Assembly (NCBI RefSeq): GCF_014192395.1
Contig: NZ_JACHXW010000029.1
Coordinates: 26,498 to 90,497 of the forward strand
DNA length: 64,000 bases
Origin: Paenibacillus endophyticus
GTDB taxonomy: Bacteria > Bacillota > Bacilli > Paenibacillales > Paenibacillaceae
Direction: 5' to 3'
Shown: piece by piece, positions 25,925 to 34,952 of the stretch
Layout: each line of letters begins with the position of its first letter
Position numbering within the stretch: the first letter of the stretch is position 1
Position numbers and translations under genes: made by a program
Notes under the pieces: model-generated
Told to the model about the DNA's origin: nothing
Databases searched by the model: none
Seen by the model: the letters and a program-made list of their open reading frames with translations, nothing else

Positions 25925-27529
25925 ATGAATAGCAGGACGGGCTCTAAGAAGAGAAAGCTTTGGTTAAGCACAGTACTAATCCTCATGTTGAGCATACTGG
26001 TCAGTGCTTGCAGCGGCAATGGCGGCGGCAATAACACAACGGAAAGCGCATCTCCCACTGCTTCGGGGACGACGGAGCCAACTGTCAGCGCCAGCACATC
26101 GCCTGAAGCAATTGATACGTTCGAGCCAGTCACGCTCAAACTGGTCTTGGTCGGCACAAAATCGGCCGACACGGACGAAGTGTACGCGGAAGTCAACAAG
26201 ATCATGAAGGAAAAGATCAACGCTACGCTCGAGGTTCGATTCCTGGATTGGAACGAATACAGCCAGAAGTATCCGCTTATGTTCGCGGCGAATGAAGAGT
26301 TTGACTTGGCTCTCACCGGCAATTGGTTAGACCATACGGGGACAGCTCGCAAGGGCGGATTCCTGGAATTGACGGAAGAAATGATTAAGAAGTATATGCC
26401 GCAGACTTGGGCGCAGCAGCCTCCGCTTGCTTTTGAGCAATCGAAAGTAGACGGGAAGCTCCACATGATATCGAGCAATGCCTTTGAGTCTGGCTTTCAA
26501 GTGGCAGTCATCCGCGGCGATTTAAGGGAGAAATATAATTTGCCGGAAGTGAAGTCGCTAACCGATTTTGTCAACTTCCTGACGACGGTCGCCAAGAACG
26601 AGAAGGGAATGACCGCCTTCGGCGGACCGAGCGTGAACATTAACCCGAACCCGATCCCGATCATATTCGGTGATCTGGAACGCGCCTTCGTGCATGGCAG
26701 CGCTCCGCTTATCTATGAATTGAATAGCCCGAACCCGAAGATTTCCAACTATCTGGACGACCCGGAATACGCTGGAAGACTAGAAATGCTTTACGAGATG
26801 GCTCAGAACGGCGTATGGGAGAAAGATTCCATCGTGTCCAAGACGGTTTGGCTGGATGCCTTCAAAGAAGGCAAAACCGCAGCCTTTAACAGCAACATTC
26901 TGAACGCGGCATCCGCGATGGAAGCCATCAATCTGGTCCATCCCGAGTGGAAGCCGGAAGTCGTGGATATCCACCCGAGTGCCAAGCGGACTCGATCTCC
27001 TTTTAACGGCGGCGGGATCGCAATTCACGCCACCTCCAAAAATCCTGAGCGGGCTTTGATGGCGCTGGATCTTCTTCGTTACGACAAAGAGATATGGGAT
27101 TTGACGGTCTACGGCATCGAGGGTAAACACTGGGAGCCTGTAAGTGACACCAAGTTCAAAAGCCTGCCGGCCTCAACCGGATTTCCGCCGGACGGCGTTT
27201 CCCCTTGGGGCTGGAGAACGCAAGAAATGATCCGACAGCTTGAAGGACTGGCCGGCGATCTCCTTGCGTCTACCAATGAAAAATGGAAAGCGAACAATAT
27301 CGTCGACAGCAAGCTAGCGACGTTTGTTCTTGACGATACCAATATCAAAAACGAGCTGGCTGCGCTGGCCAACGTTCAGAAGACATACCTGTTGCCGATT
27401 TTCCATGGTCTTGTGAAGCCGGCGGATGGTATTCCTCTGGCAAAGGAGAAGCTGAAAGAGGCGGGACTCGACAAGGTCCAGGCCGAAATGCAGAAGCAAA
27501 TTGACGCTTTTATCCAAAGCAATCCGTAA
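25925..27529 (+). CDS. Extracellular solute-binding lipoprotein
   Basis: 534 residues from ATG 25925 (AAGGGGGAAAGAGG ahead). The signal peptide ends in the lipobox LVSAC, so Cys is lipidated and anchored outside the membrane, followed by a Gly/Asn/Thr/Ser linker. The mature part is a two-domain type-1 binding fold (VTLKLVLVGTKSADTDEVYA, WNEYSQKYPLMFAANEEFDL, EGKTAAFNSNILNA), with a DUF3502-like C-terminal end (LLPIFHGLVKPADGIP). Third gene of the transporter operon; it delivers the ligand to the two permeases. Relatives bind oligosaccharides, but ligand specificity cannot be read from sequence. Confidence 0.9.
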   Translation: MNSRTGSKKRKLWLSTVLILMLSILVSACSGNGGGNNTTESASPTASGTTEPTVSASTSPEAIDTFEPVTLKLVLVGTKSADTDEVYAEVNKIMKEKINATLEVRFLDWNEYSQKYPLMFAANEEFDLALTGNWLDHTGTARKGGFLELTEEMIKKYMPQTWAQQPPLAFEQSKVDGKLHMISSNAFESGFQVAVIRGDLREKYNLPEVKSLTDFVNFLTTVAKNEKGMTAFGGPSVNINPNPIPIIFGDLERAFVHGSAPLIYELNSPNPKISNYLDDPEYAGRLEMLYEMAQNGVWEKDSIVSKTVWLDAFKEGKTAAFNSNILNAASAMEAINLVHPEWKPEVVDIHPSAKRTRSPFNGGGIAIHATSKNPERALMALDLLRYDKEIWDLTVYGIEGKHWEPVSDTKFKSLPASTGFPPDGVSPWGWRTQEMIRQLEGLAGDLLASTNEKWKANNIVDSKLATFVLDDTNIKNELAALANVQKTYLLPIFHGLVKPADGIPLAKEKLKEAGLDKVQAEMQKQIDAFIQSNP

Positions 27530-27547
27530 GCAATTAGACGAATAATC

Positions 27548-28542
27548 ATGACAATCCGACAAGCGGGGTGGCGCAGCATCTTATCCAAGATGCCGAACCA
27601 TCCCTTTTTTTCACTCCAAGATGTTAAGGTGCAAATCGAAATCGCCGAGCCTTCCGAGGATATGGTAAAGGTTGTAGAAAACTCGGCAATTGATGGCGAG
27701 TTTGCCATTATGATTCCTCCGTTAAATTTCACGGTGAGCGGAATATACGGGGATAAAACGATTGAGATTGCTAAGTTTAATGCGTTCGTGGAAAGAATGA
27801 TCGCGATTCCGGAGAATGTAGATCCTAATCGAATAACGACTGGAATCATAGTCTATTCAGACGGAACGATACGCCATGTTCCGACCAAGCTGATCATCAT
27901 CGATGGTACGTATTATGCTAAGGTTAACAGCTTGACCAACAGCACCTACTCAATCGTATGGCATCCGCTGGCGTTCAAGGACGTTGCCGGTCACTGGGCC
28001 AAAGCCGCAGTAAACGATATGGGGTCTAGGATGGTTATCAGCGGTATCGGAAATGGCTTATTCAATCCTGATCAAGATATTAATCGTTCCGAGTTTGCGG
28101 CGATTGTGGTTCGAGGATTAGGATTAAAGCTAGAAAAAGGAGTTGTGCCATTCTCGGACGTGAAGGCATCGGATTGGTATAGTGAAGCCATACAAACAGC
28201 TTATTCTTATCATCTAATTAATGGTTTCGAGGATGGAACCTTCCGTCCAACGGATGAGATTACTCGGGAACAAGCTATGGTCATCATTGCTAATGCGATG
28301 AAGATCACCGGTCTTCAGGCGAAGCTTCAAGGGAATGAAACAGGAGATTGGATGAATGCTTTCAATGACGCCGCTAACGTATCCGAATGGGCAAAGAGCA
28401 GTGTTACGGCAAGCATTCAAGCCGGTGTTGTCTCCGGAAGAGGCAAAGCGGTAAAGCGGTCTTTTCGCCGAAAGCTTACATCACTAGAGCCGAGGTGGCC
28501 GCAATCATTCAGAGAATCCTTCAGAAGTCGGAATTGATCTAG
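27548..28542 (+). pseudogene. SLH-domain surface protein, N-terminally truncated, 8-bp duplication
   Basis: From about codon 20 the frame matches the C-terminal part of large Paenibacillus S-layer-anchored proteins: a conserved module (FAIMIPPLNFTVSGIYGDKT, ITTGIIVYSDGTIRHVPTK) and SLH domains (FKDVAGHWAKAAVNDM, FSDVKASDWYSEAIQTAYSY). No ribosome binding site or signal peptide exists, so the N-terminal part is lost. In the third SLH repeat an 8-bp tandem duplication (aaagcggt at 28445-28452 and 28453-28460) throws the frame. Removing one copy restores YITRAEVAAIIQRILQKS to a stop at 28542. SLH domains bind pyruvylated cell-wall polymer. Confidence 0.8.
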
Positions 28543-28699
28543 ATTGGAGAACGTCAACACATCGAGATGTCGGGGCTCTGCCAGGAAGCTGCGACATACC
28601 GTTATTTTTACTTGATTCCGCACAAGAAAGGACAAAATGGCAGAAGATTAATTTGAGGGCGGTTACATTGATCGGAACGTATAGAAAGGGATGAGAGTA

Positions 28700-28795
28700 A
28701 TGATCGGTTCTTCGTTGGGGATGAATGCCCAGCAGAATATATGGAAGCTGTTCGACAATGCGCAGTTTTCCAGCTCCGAGATGAATTTACGGTGA
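28700..28795 (+). CDS. Small 31-codon ORF, unrecognised
   Basis: MIGSSLGMNAQQNIWKLF and so on, ending SSEMNLR. AAAGGGATGAGAGTA precedes the ATG, a plausible ribosome binding site, and a terminator follows 18 bp after the stop. It could be a small peptide gene or the head of a lost gene. Nothing else was found between 28543 and 28890. Confidence 0.3.
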   Translation: MIGSSLGMNAQQNIWKLFDNAQFSSSEMNLR

Positions 28796-28813
28796 GAAAT
28801 AAGTCTTTACCCG

Positions 28814-28855
28814 AAAAAAGCCGTACCGGGATTTTTTTCTCGGCACGGCTTTTTT
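28814..28855 (+). terminator. Intrinsic terminator before the racemase operon
   Basis: aaaaaagccgtaccg.../...cggcacggctttttt forms a long stem with a T-rich loop, followed by a T run. It separates the broken SLH gene and small ORF from the racemase operon, so that operon needs its own promoter. Confidence 0.75.
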
Positions 28856-28890
28856 GACACTTGCGGAAAATTCACCATTCCTTGCGTTAC

Positions 28891-28954
28891 CTTAATTCCG
28901 AACATGCAATCGAAAGAATGCCGGGGTCCAATTCAAGAGCGGTTCCGTTACAAT
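28891..28954 (+). promoter_or_regulatory. Shared regulatory motif and -10 box, racemase operon
   Basis: The motif cttaattccgaacatgcaat ... cgaaagaatgccgggg spans 28891-28926. It is followed 22 bp later by TACAAT (28949-28954). A second block (gagcggttccgttacaatta) also matches the transporter promoter. The -35 region is poor, which suggests dependence on an activator bound at the motif. Confidence 0.65.
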
Positions 28955-28996
28955 TATCACTAATAAAAGGTGAATGTCGAAAGGAGCGGCTCGCGG

Positions 28997-30109
28997 ATGA
29001 AAATCGATCGAATTACGTTAAGACAGGTTCAAGTGCCTTTGAAAGCTCCCTTCGAGACAAGCTTCGGGCGGATGGCCAGGAAGAATTGTGTGATCGTCGG
29101 CGTGTATAGCGACGGAATGGTCGGTTATGGAGAAAGCGTTGCTTTCTCGCATCCTTACTACAATGAGGAAACGACGGATACGATCTGGTATATGCTAGAG
29201 CATTATCTAGTTCCGGGCTTAGTCGGCAAGGAAGTAACGCGACCCGAAGAGATCTCGGATCTCTTCGCATCCATTCGCCGCAACCATATGGCAATTGCTT
29301 CGATCGAGACGGCCGTGTGGGATTTATACGCGAAACAAAATGATATTTCATTGTCCCAAGCGCTAGGAGGAGTTATACAAGAAATCGAGGTTGGCGTAAG
29401 CATTGGAATCGAGTCTTCGGTCGAACTGGTCGTTCAGAACGTAGAACGATTCGTTGAGCAGGGCTATAAGCGAATGAAGGTGAAAATCAAACCAGGCTTT
29501 GATATCCGCGTAGTGGAAGCGATTCGCAAACGATTCGGCGACGATTTACCTCTTATGGTTGATGCGAACTCCGCTTATACGCTTAAGGATGCACCGATTC
29601 TGAAAGAGCTGGACCACTATAATCTATTGATGATTGAGCAGCCGCTAGCGCACGATGATATTATCGAGCATGCTGCCTTGCAGAGAGAGCTGCGTACGCC
29701 CGTTTGTCTGGATGAGAGCATTCATACTTTGGCGGATGCCCGTCACGCCATTGACCTCGATAGCTGCCGGATCATGAACATTAAGATCGGTCGGGTCGGC
29801 GGATTGGCGAACGCGAAGAACATTCACGATCTTTGCTTGGAACGGGGCATACCGGTCTGGTGCGGCGGAATGCTTGAACTTGGTATCGGCCGTCTCCATA
29901 ACGTTGCCCTCTCCTCCTTGTCCAATTTCTCGATACCAGGTGATGTTTCCGCCTCTAAGCGTTTCTGGGAACAAGACATCGTCGAGCCGGGCATCATGAT
30001 GGTTCGTCCCGGCGTATTGTCGGTTCCGACAGGCGCGGGAATCGGTCATGACGTATGCGAGGAACGTTTGGAGCGAATGACAATCCGAATGTTTCAAGGT
30101 ATCGCCTAG
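28997..30109 (+). CDS. N-acylamino-acid racemase / o-succinylbenzoate synthase family
   Basis: 370 residues from ATG 28997 (AAGGAGCGGC ahead). Enolase-superfamily member of the MenC/NSAR group: RQVQVPLKAPFETSFGRM capping domain, then the barrel with KVKIKPG (Lys163 by my count), MVDANSAY, IEQPL, CLDESIH, and MNIKIGRVGG (Lys263). These are the two acid/base lysines and the Mg ligands, and the numbering equals that of characterised N-succinylamino-acid racemases. The 50s loop and C-terminus (GMLELGIGRLHNVALSSL) are standard. No men genes are near. The GNAT and M20 genes downstream instead point to racemisation of N-acylamino acids in D-to-L amino-acid conversion. Confidence 0.88.
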   Translation: MKIDRITLRQVQVPLKAPFETSFGRMARKNCVIVGVYSDGMVGYGESVAFSHPYYNEETTDTIWYMLEHYLVPGLVGKEVTRPEEISDLFASIRRNHMAIASIETAVWDLYAKQNDISLSQALGGVIQEIEVGVSIGIESSVELVVQNVERFVEQGYKRMKVKIKPGFDIRVVEAIRKRFGDDLPLMVDANSAYTLKDAPILKELDHYNLLMIEQPLAHDDIIEHAALQRELRTPVCLDESIHTLADARHAIDLDSCRIMNIKIGRVGGLANAKNIHDLCLERGIPVWCGGMLELGIGRLHNVALSSLSNFSIPGDVSASKRFWEQDIVEPGIMMVRPGVLSVPTGAGIGHDVCEERLERMTIRMFQGIA

Positions 30110-30134
30110 GAGAGAGCAAAGGGGGAGTGACCGA

Positions 30135-31088
30135 ATGTCCAAGTATGTGAAAATAAGCTGCTTAGCGCCGCCGCTCAAAGAGGTGGATCCCGGTCAGGGA
30201 TTCGAAGGCGTCGTGAACCAAATGATAGAGAAATGGGAAGAACATCTGCAGCATGTATTGCCGGAACGGCCCGATTTGCTCGTATTGCCCGAGTGCTGCG
30301 ACGATCCTGCCTTCAAAGACATGAGCATGGAGTGGTTGTACGAGTATTATCGCTATCGAGGTAACCGGATCCGCGATTTCTTGGCGCAAGCCGCTCGTAC
30401 CCATCGCTGTTATATCGCTTATTCGGCCAACGTCGAGATGCCGGACGGCAGCTTTCGCAACGCGACCCAGTTTCTGGATCGTGCCGGCGAGGTTTGCGGC
30501 ACGTATAACAAAAATTATATTACGATTCGGCAGAAGTCCACGTCGGACACGTTATACGGGAACGAAGCGCAAGTCATTCAGACGGATTTCGGCCGGATTG
30601 CTTGCATCATCTGCTTTGATATTAATTTTAATGAGTTGTTGGAGCAATATGCGGAGCAAAAGCCTGATTTAATCGTATTTTCTTCCGCTTACCATGGGGG
30701 CTTGATGCAAGCCTATTGGGCTTACACGTGCAGGGCTCATTTTGCGAGCGCAATCTGGCGTCCCGACTATTCTTCTATTGTAACCCCCGTCGGTGAAGTC
30801 GTGGGAGAGAGTACGCTATTTTATCCCTACGTGACAAGAACCGTCAATTTGGATAGCGTCGTCGTTCATTATGACTACAACTGGGAGAAGCTCGAGCTCG
30901 TGAAGCGGAAATACGGCACTAAAGTGCTGATCAGTGATCCCACAAGGCTGAATGCGTTTCTAGTCTCATGCGAAACCGACGAGTTCTCGATTCAAGATAT
31001 TGTGAAGGAATTCGACTTGGAGTTATTGGATGATTATTGGATGAGATGCAGAGCGGATCGTGGCAAGCCCGGTCATCTCGAGCAGTGA
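30135..31088 (+). CDS. Nitrilase-superfamily carbon-nitrogen hydrolase
   Basis: 317 residues. AAAGGGGGAGTGACCGA precedes the ATG, 25 bp after the racemase. The catalytic triad of the family is visible: Glu in LLVLPECC, Lys in GTYNKNYI and Cys in IACIICFDINFNE. It is cytoplasmic with no signal. The branch resembles amidases rather than true nitrilases. It probably hydrolyses a carboxamide or N-carbamoyl group. Within the operon it could release an amino acid from an amide before or after racemisation. I know of no characterised racemase operon that includes this enzyme, so this role is inference. Confidence 0.85.
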   Translation: MSKYVKISCLAPPLKEVDPGQGFEGVVNQMIEKWEEHLQHVLPERPDLLVLPECCDDPAFKDMSMEWLYEYYRYRGNRIRDFLAQAARTHRCYIAYSANVEMPDGSFRNATQFLDRAGEVCGTYNKNYITIRQKSTSDTLYGNEAQVIQTDFGRIACIICFDINFNELLEQYAEQKPDLIVFSSAYHGGLMQAYWAYTCRAHFASAIWRPDYSSIVTPVGEVVGESTLFYPYVTRTVNLDSVVVHYDYNWEKLELVKRKYGTKVLISDPTRLNAFLVSCETDEFSIQDIVKEFDLELLDDYWMRCRADRGKPGHLEQ

Positions 31089-31109
31089 CGCCAGGGAGGA
31101 GAGAGGTGG

Positions 31110-31943
31110 ATGGACATGTTTACGGTTCGTGACGAGAATATATATTATCGCTTGGTAACCGAGGCCTGCGAGCTTCGGGAAATTGTCGAGCTGCAGAACT
31201 TGGTGTGGGGACCTGATCCCGTCACCTCCATGCAGCAGATGAGCGCGGCGATTCTGCACGGAGGATCGGTCATCGGTGCTATTTCCGGTGATAGGCTCGT
31301 CGGATTTTGCTACGGATTCATAGGGTATGACGGCAAGGAGCCTTATGTAGGGTCGCATATGATGGGTATTCATCCCGACTACCGCAACCTTGGGATCGGA
31401 ATGCGGTTAAAGCTGGAGCAGCGATTATGGGCGTTGCAGTCAGGGTACGGCAAAATCGTATGGACCTTCGATCCGTTCGAATCGCGCAACGGTTACCTGA
31501 ATATATGCAAGTTAGGCGGAACGGTGTCCGCCTATATCCCCGAATTCTATGGGATTGATGCTTCCGGTTTCCCGACGGACCGCTTCCTTGTGGAGTGGTC
31601 ATTGAACTCCGATCACGTGATTCGCGCAATCAACGGGCAGTCGAAGCTGGTCGAACACGCATCCGTCTATCCGCGCATGCTGCCAGTCCAATATGCGGAT
31701 GAGAAGGTGATCGAGATGGGAGAATCGGACAGTCCATTTCTGCTCGGCAAGTCAAATGGGCTCAGGCTCCCCATCCCGCGGGCCGCAGCCAAGCTAAAGC
31801 AACTGCAGCCTGAAATCTATAAGGTTTGGCAGCGGCAAGTTCGGGAACTGGCCACGGCTTCGTTCGCCAGCGGTTATCAAGTCGTGTCCTGCCAGCAATC
31901 AGACCCGGACATTCAAGATTACGTGCTGGAGATAAAAAGATGA
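31110..31943 (+). CDS. GNAT N-acyltransferase, COG3375 type
   Basis: 277 residues; AGGGAGGAGAGAGG lies just before the ATG. The GNAT core is clear: CELREIVELQNLVWGPDPV, GAISGDRLVGFCYGFIG, HMMGIHPDYRNLGIGMRLKL as the acyl-CoA pyrophosphate loop (R/Q-x-x-G-x-G/A form: RNLGIG), and WTFDPFESRNGYLNICKLG. This matches the GNAT branch that N-succinylates amino acids next to NSAR racemases in Geobacillus-like operons. The likely job is acyl transfer from acyl-CoA to a D-amino acid so that the racemase can act on it. The acyl donor is not predictable. The stop overlaps the next start (ATGA). Confidence 0.85.
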   Translation: MDMFTVRDENIYYRLVTEACELREIVELQNLVWGPDPVTSMQQMSAAILHGGSVIGAISGDRLVGFCYGFIGYDGKEPYVGSHMMGIHPDYRNLGIGMRLKLEQRLWALQSGYGKIVWTFDPFESRNGYLNICKLGGTVSAYIPEFYGIDASGFPTDRFLVEWSLNSDHVIRAINGQSKLVEHASVYPRMLPVQYADEKVIEMGESDSPFLLGKSNGLRLPIPRAAAKLKQLQPEIYKVWQRQVRELATASFASGYQVVSCQQSDPDIQDYVLEIKR

Positions 31944-33113
31944 AAGAAGCGATTATAGCATGGCTTAAAACGCGCAGGCATGAGCTGAAGACGACCTACG
32001 CAGAATTGCACGCGTTAGCGGAACCAAGCTGGCAGGAACATATGACAACTGAATATCTGCAGTGCGTATTAGAGGAGATTGCGATGGAATACGAGAGCTT
32101 TCCCGGCCACACCGGGCTTGTCGCGCATTGGAAGGGAGGAAGCAGCCCGTTAGCTCATGCTGCTTCGAAGAAAGGTCCGATTGTCGCGCTACGAACGGAT
32201 ATCGATGCGTTATGGCAGCAAGTGGACGGCGTAAGCACAGCGAATCATTCCTGCGGCCATGATGCGCATATGACGATGGCGTTGTACGCGCTTAAGGCAT
32301 TGCGGGCAATTGGTTTCGAGCCCGAGGTAGAATTGAGAAGTCCTGTTCCAGCCGGCGGAAGAAGTAGGGGAAGGCGCGCTGAAGCTGCTGCAAGCGGGCT
32401 GCCTCGACGACGTCGACTATTTGCTTGGCATTCATTTGCGTCCGGCCAAGGAGATGCCGGAAGGCATGGCCTCCAGCGCGATTTACCATGGCGCATGTGC
32501 CATATTGGAGGGAGAGGTCTTTGGCCGTCAGGCTCATGCCGCCCGTCCGGCTGACGGGGTAAACGTGGTTGATATCTTGGCCGACGTCGTGCACGCCGTT
32601 CGTGATATCTCCGCAAGCTATTCGTCCATACCGGCTTCCTGCAAAGTTACGAAGCTTCACGTTCCGAACGAAAGCAGCAATATCATACCGGATTACGCGT
32701 CATTTTCCATAGATCTACGCGCGCAGACGAATCAAGCGATGGATGCCTTGCTTCCCGAATTGTTGTCTGCCGTTCAATCCGTCGGCCGGGCATCCGACGG
32801 CTCCGTGGAGCTGCGGATGAAGAACCGAATGGCTGCAGCGCGTCCCGATCCCTATCTGGAGGCATTGGTCGGAGACGTCATCGCAGAGCTGCTCGGCGAT
32901 GACGGACGGGTTCAGCCTCCCGTGACGCCGGGCGGGGAGGATTTTCACTTTTATCCGTTGCATAAGCCGGAGCTGCGCGCCACCATGATCGGACTCGGCT
33001 GCGGTTTGCTCCCCGGCTTGCATCATCCGCAGATGCGGTTTGACCTCGATGCCTTGGAGATTGGCGCGACGATCCTGGCCTTATCGGTCGTTCGGTTAAA
33101 CTCCGCCAAATGA
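31940..33113 (+). pseudogene. M20 N-acyl-amino-acid hydrolase with one-base frameshift
   Basis: The start ATG 31940 overlaps the GNAT stop. The first part reads EPSWQEHMTTEYL, VALRTDIDAL, NHSCGHDAHMTMAL, the metal-binding CGHDxH of M20D aminoacylases. At 32338-32339 one extra A breaks the frame. Dropping it joins FEPEVELR to VLFQPAEEVGEGALKLLQAG (the catalytic Glu pair) and the rest follows in one frame: GIHLRPAKEMPEG, AKGQ-like GEVFGRQAHAARP, and GGEDFHFY near the end. With that base removed it is a normal 390-residue enzyme that cleaves N-acyl-L-amino acids irreversibly, the last step of the pathway. One indel may be real or a sequencing error. Confidence 0.85.
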
Positions 33114-33158
33114 TAAGCGGTCCTTATGGCCCGCTTATTTTTTTTATTCTATCGCCGA

Positions 33159-34952
33159 TTAATCTCCGATATCCGAGTCCACGATAAACTTCATATGCAC
33201 CTCAACGATCATGCCGTCTCCGGGCGAGCTGTAGAACTGCAGCCCGTATTCCTCTCCATAAAGAAGCTTGATTCGCTCCTGAACGTTGCGAATTCCGTAA
33301 CCGCTGCCGTTCGGAGTGACGATCTTCCTGCCGGATCGCAGCGCCTTCAGCTGCTCCTCGTCCATACCGGCCCCGTCGTCAACGACGGACAGAATGAGCC
33401 GGTCCCCATGGCGTTCGCTGGTTACCGTTATGATTCCCTCCCGATTCTCGCTCTTCAATATGCCGTGCATAATGGCATTCTCGACAATGGGCTGCAACGT
33501 AAGCTTCGGAATGATGGCTTGCTGTATCTCTTCATCTACCTGCACATTAAACTCGATTTTTTGCTGGAAACGAATGTTTTGAATCCGGACATAATAATCG
33601 ACCAGCTTCAGCTCCTTTTCAATCGTGATGATATCCTGTCCATTGCTAAGCGCAAGCTTGTAGTAGCCGGCAAGCGAATGAACAAGGGAAGGGATTTGGT
33701 CATTCATCCCGAATTGGGCCATCCAGTTGATCTGATCCAGGGTATTGTACAGAAAGTGGGGATTAATCTGGGATTGTAAGGCTTTCAATTCCGATTTGAT
33801 CGCACGTACTTCGTAATCTTTTAACAGAGCCAGCCGTTGCGACATGAAATTATAGCTCTGGATAAGCTCTCCGATCTCGTCATCCCCCGATGGCTTTGCT
33901 ATAGGCTCGAGCGATCCAGCTTCCACGGCTTTCATCTTTCGGCTCAGATATGTAATCCGCCTTGTCATATGAAGGGAGATCACATGGGCAAGACCGATCG
34001 CCAGCAATCCGACGGCAAGCAAACTGACAAGGAGCTCGTTCTGAAGGCGCGAGCTTCTGGACACGATCTCATGATGGGGAATAACCGTAACCATCGTCAG
34101 GTCGGTCTGCGAAATCGGCCGTTGGAGGAACTCCAGCCTCTTGCCATTAACGATTTGCGTCTCGCTGCCATTGGCATTCCGAAATAAGGACGGCGTGCTT
34201 CCCTCGGTTGGTAGATACTCTTGCATCAGCTTGTCGTCTGAAGCAATCAGAACGAGACCGTCGCTGCCCTGCAAATACGTAAGACTATTTTTGACGGTAT
34301 TCGCGCGGGATACGATTTCTTTGAGATTCCGTTCATCCATATCAATACGGAGCAGGCCAATCGTTTCATTGTAGTGGTCGGGATGGCGGATGAGTCTTGC
34401 AACCGATATGACCGGAGCGGCATTGACGGTTTCGGCCTTATAATCGCGAGAGGAGAACCACATCACCTTCACCTTTGCGGCATCAAGCTTCCGAAACCAT
34501 GCCGTGTGCAAAACATCTTTGAGCCGAAACGTGTTTTGACCTTCATCGGCGAACAGGAAACCATGAGGCATATAGAGCCTAACTGTGCGAATGTTGATAC
34601 TGTCTTGATGGGAATCCAAAAATTGAATCAGCCGATTCCCGTCTTCCAATTGCTCATACAGCGTGTAGTCGTCCGAATTTCGGGTTAAGACGCGGGTAAT
34701 CTGCACTTCATCCAACGCGATCAGGTCCGAAATATCGGTAACATGCTTCAGTTTATAAGCGAGAAAGGAATGCGTCTGGTCAAAGCTTTGATTGAGCGAG
34801 AAGCTGACCATTTCCTGAATGATGCCGGCCACTTTGCCGGATGCATAGAACTGAAGATACAGAATAGGGAAGAGGATAAGCAACAGATAAGACAGCAGCA
34901 GCTTTTGCTTCAATCTCAGTTTAAGCAGAAGTCGATTGACGGTTTTAAACAT
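33159..34952 (-). CDS. Sensor histidine kinase, YesM type
   Basis: 597 residues from ATG 34952, whose first 8 bases overlap the stop of the regulator gene (a TTG at 34958 is the alternative). Layout: first membrane helix (KLLLSYLLLILFPILYLQFY), extracellular dCache-type sensor of about 240 residues, second membrane helix (LLVSLLAVGLLAIGLAHVI), HAMP, then the His_kinase domain with INPHFLYNTLDQINW (phospho-accepting His) and HATPase_c (PIVENAIMHG, DDGAGM, GSGYGIRNV). These kinases sense extracellular sugars or similar solutes and control nearby CUT1 transporters. It is convergent with the M20 gene, 45 bp apart. Confidence 0.92.
   Translation of the reverse strand: MFKTVNRLLLKLRLKQKLLLSYLLLILFPILYLQFYASGKVAGIIQEMVSFSLNQSFDQTHSFLAYKLKHVTDISDLIALDEVQITRVLTRNSDDYTLYEQLEDGNRLIQFLDSHQDSINIRTVRLYMPHGFLFADEGQNTFRLKDVLHTAWFRKLDAAKVKVMWFSSRDYKAETVNAAPVISVARLIRHPDHYNETIGLLRIDMDERNLKEIVSRANTVKNSLTYLQGSDGLVLIASDDKLMQEYLPTEGSTPSLFRNANGSETQIVNGKRLEFLQRPISQTDLTMVTVIPHHEIVSRSSRLQNELLVSLLAVGLLAIGLAHVISLHMTRRITYLSRKMKAVEAGSLEPIAKPSGDDEIGELIQSYNFMSQRLALLKDYEVRAIKSELKALQSQINPHFLYNTLDQINWMAQFGMNDQIPSLVHSLAGYYKLALSNGQDIITIEKELKLVDYYVRIQNIRFQQKIEFNVQVDEEIQQAIIPKLTLQPIVENAIMHGILKSENREGIITVTSERHGDRLILSVVDDGAGMDEEQLKALRSGRKIVTPNGSGYGIRNVQERIKLLYGEEYGLQFYSSPGDGMIVEVHMKFIVDSDIGD

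Noticed and set aside
33126..33779. 217-codon plus-strand frame opposite the kinase gene
   Set aside because: Antisense shadow of the HATPase region. No homology and no ribosome site.
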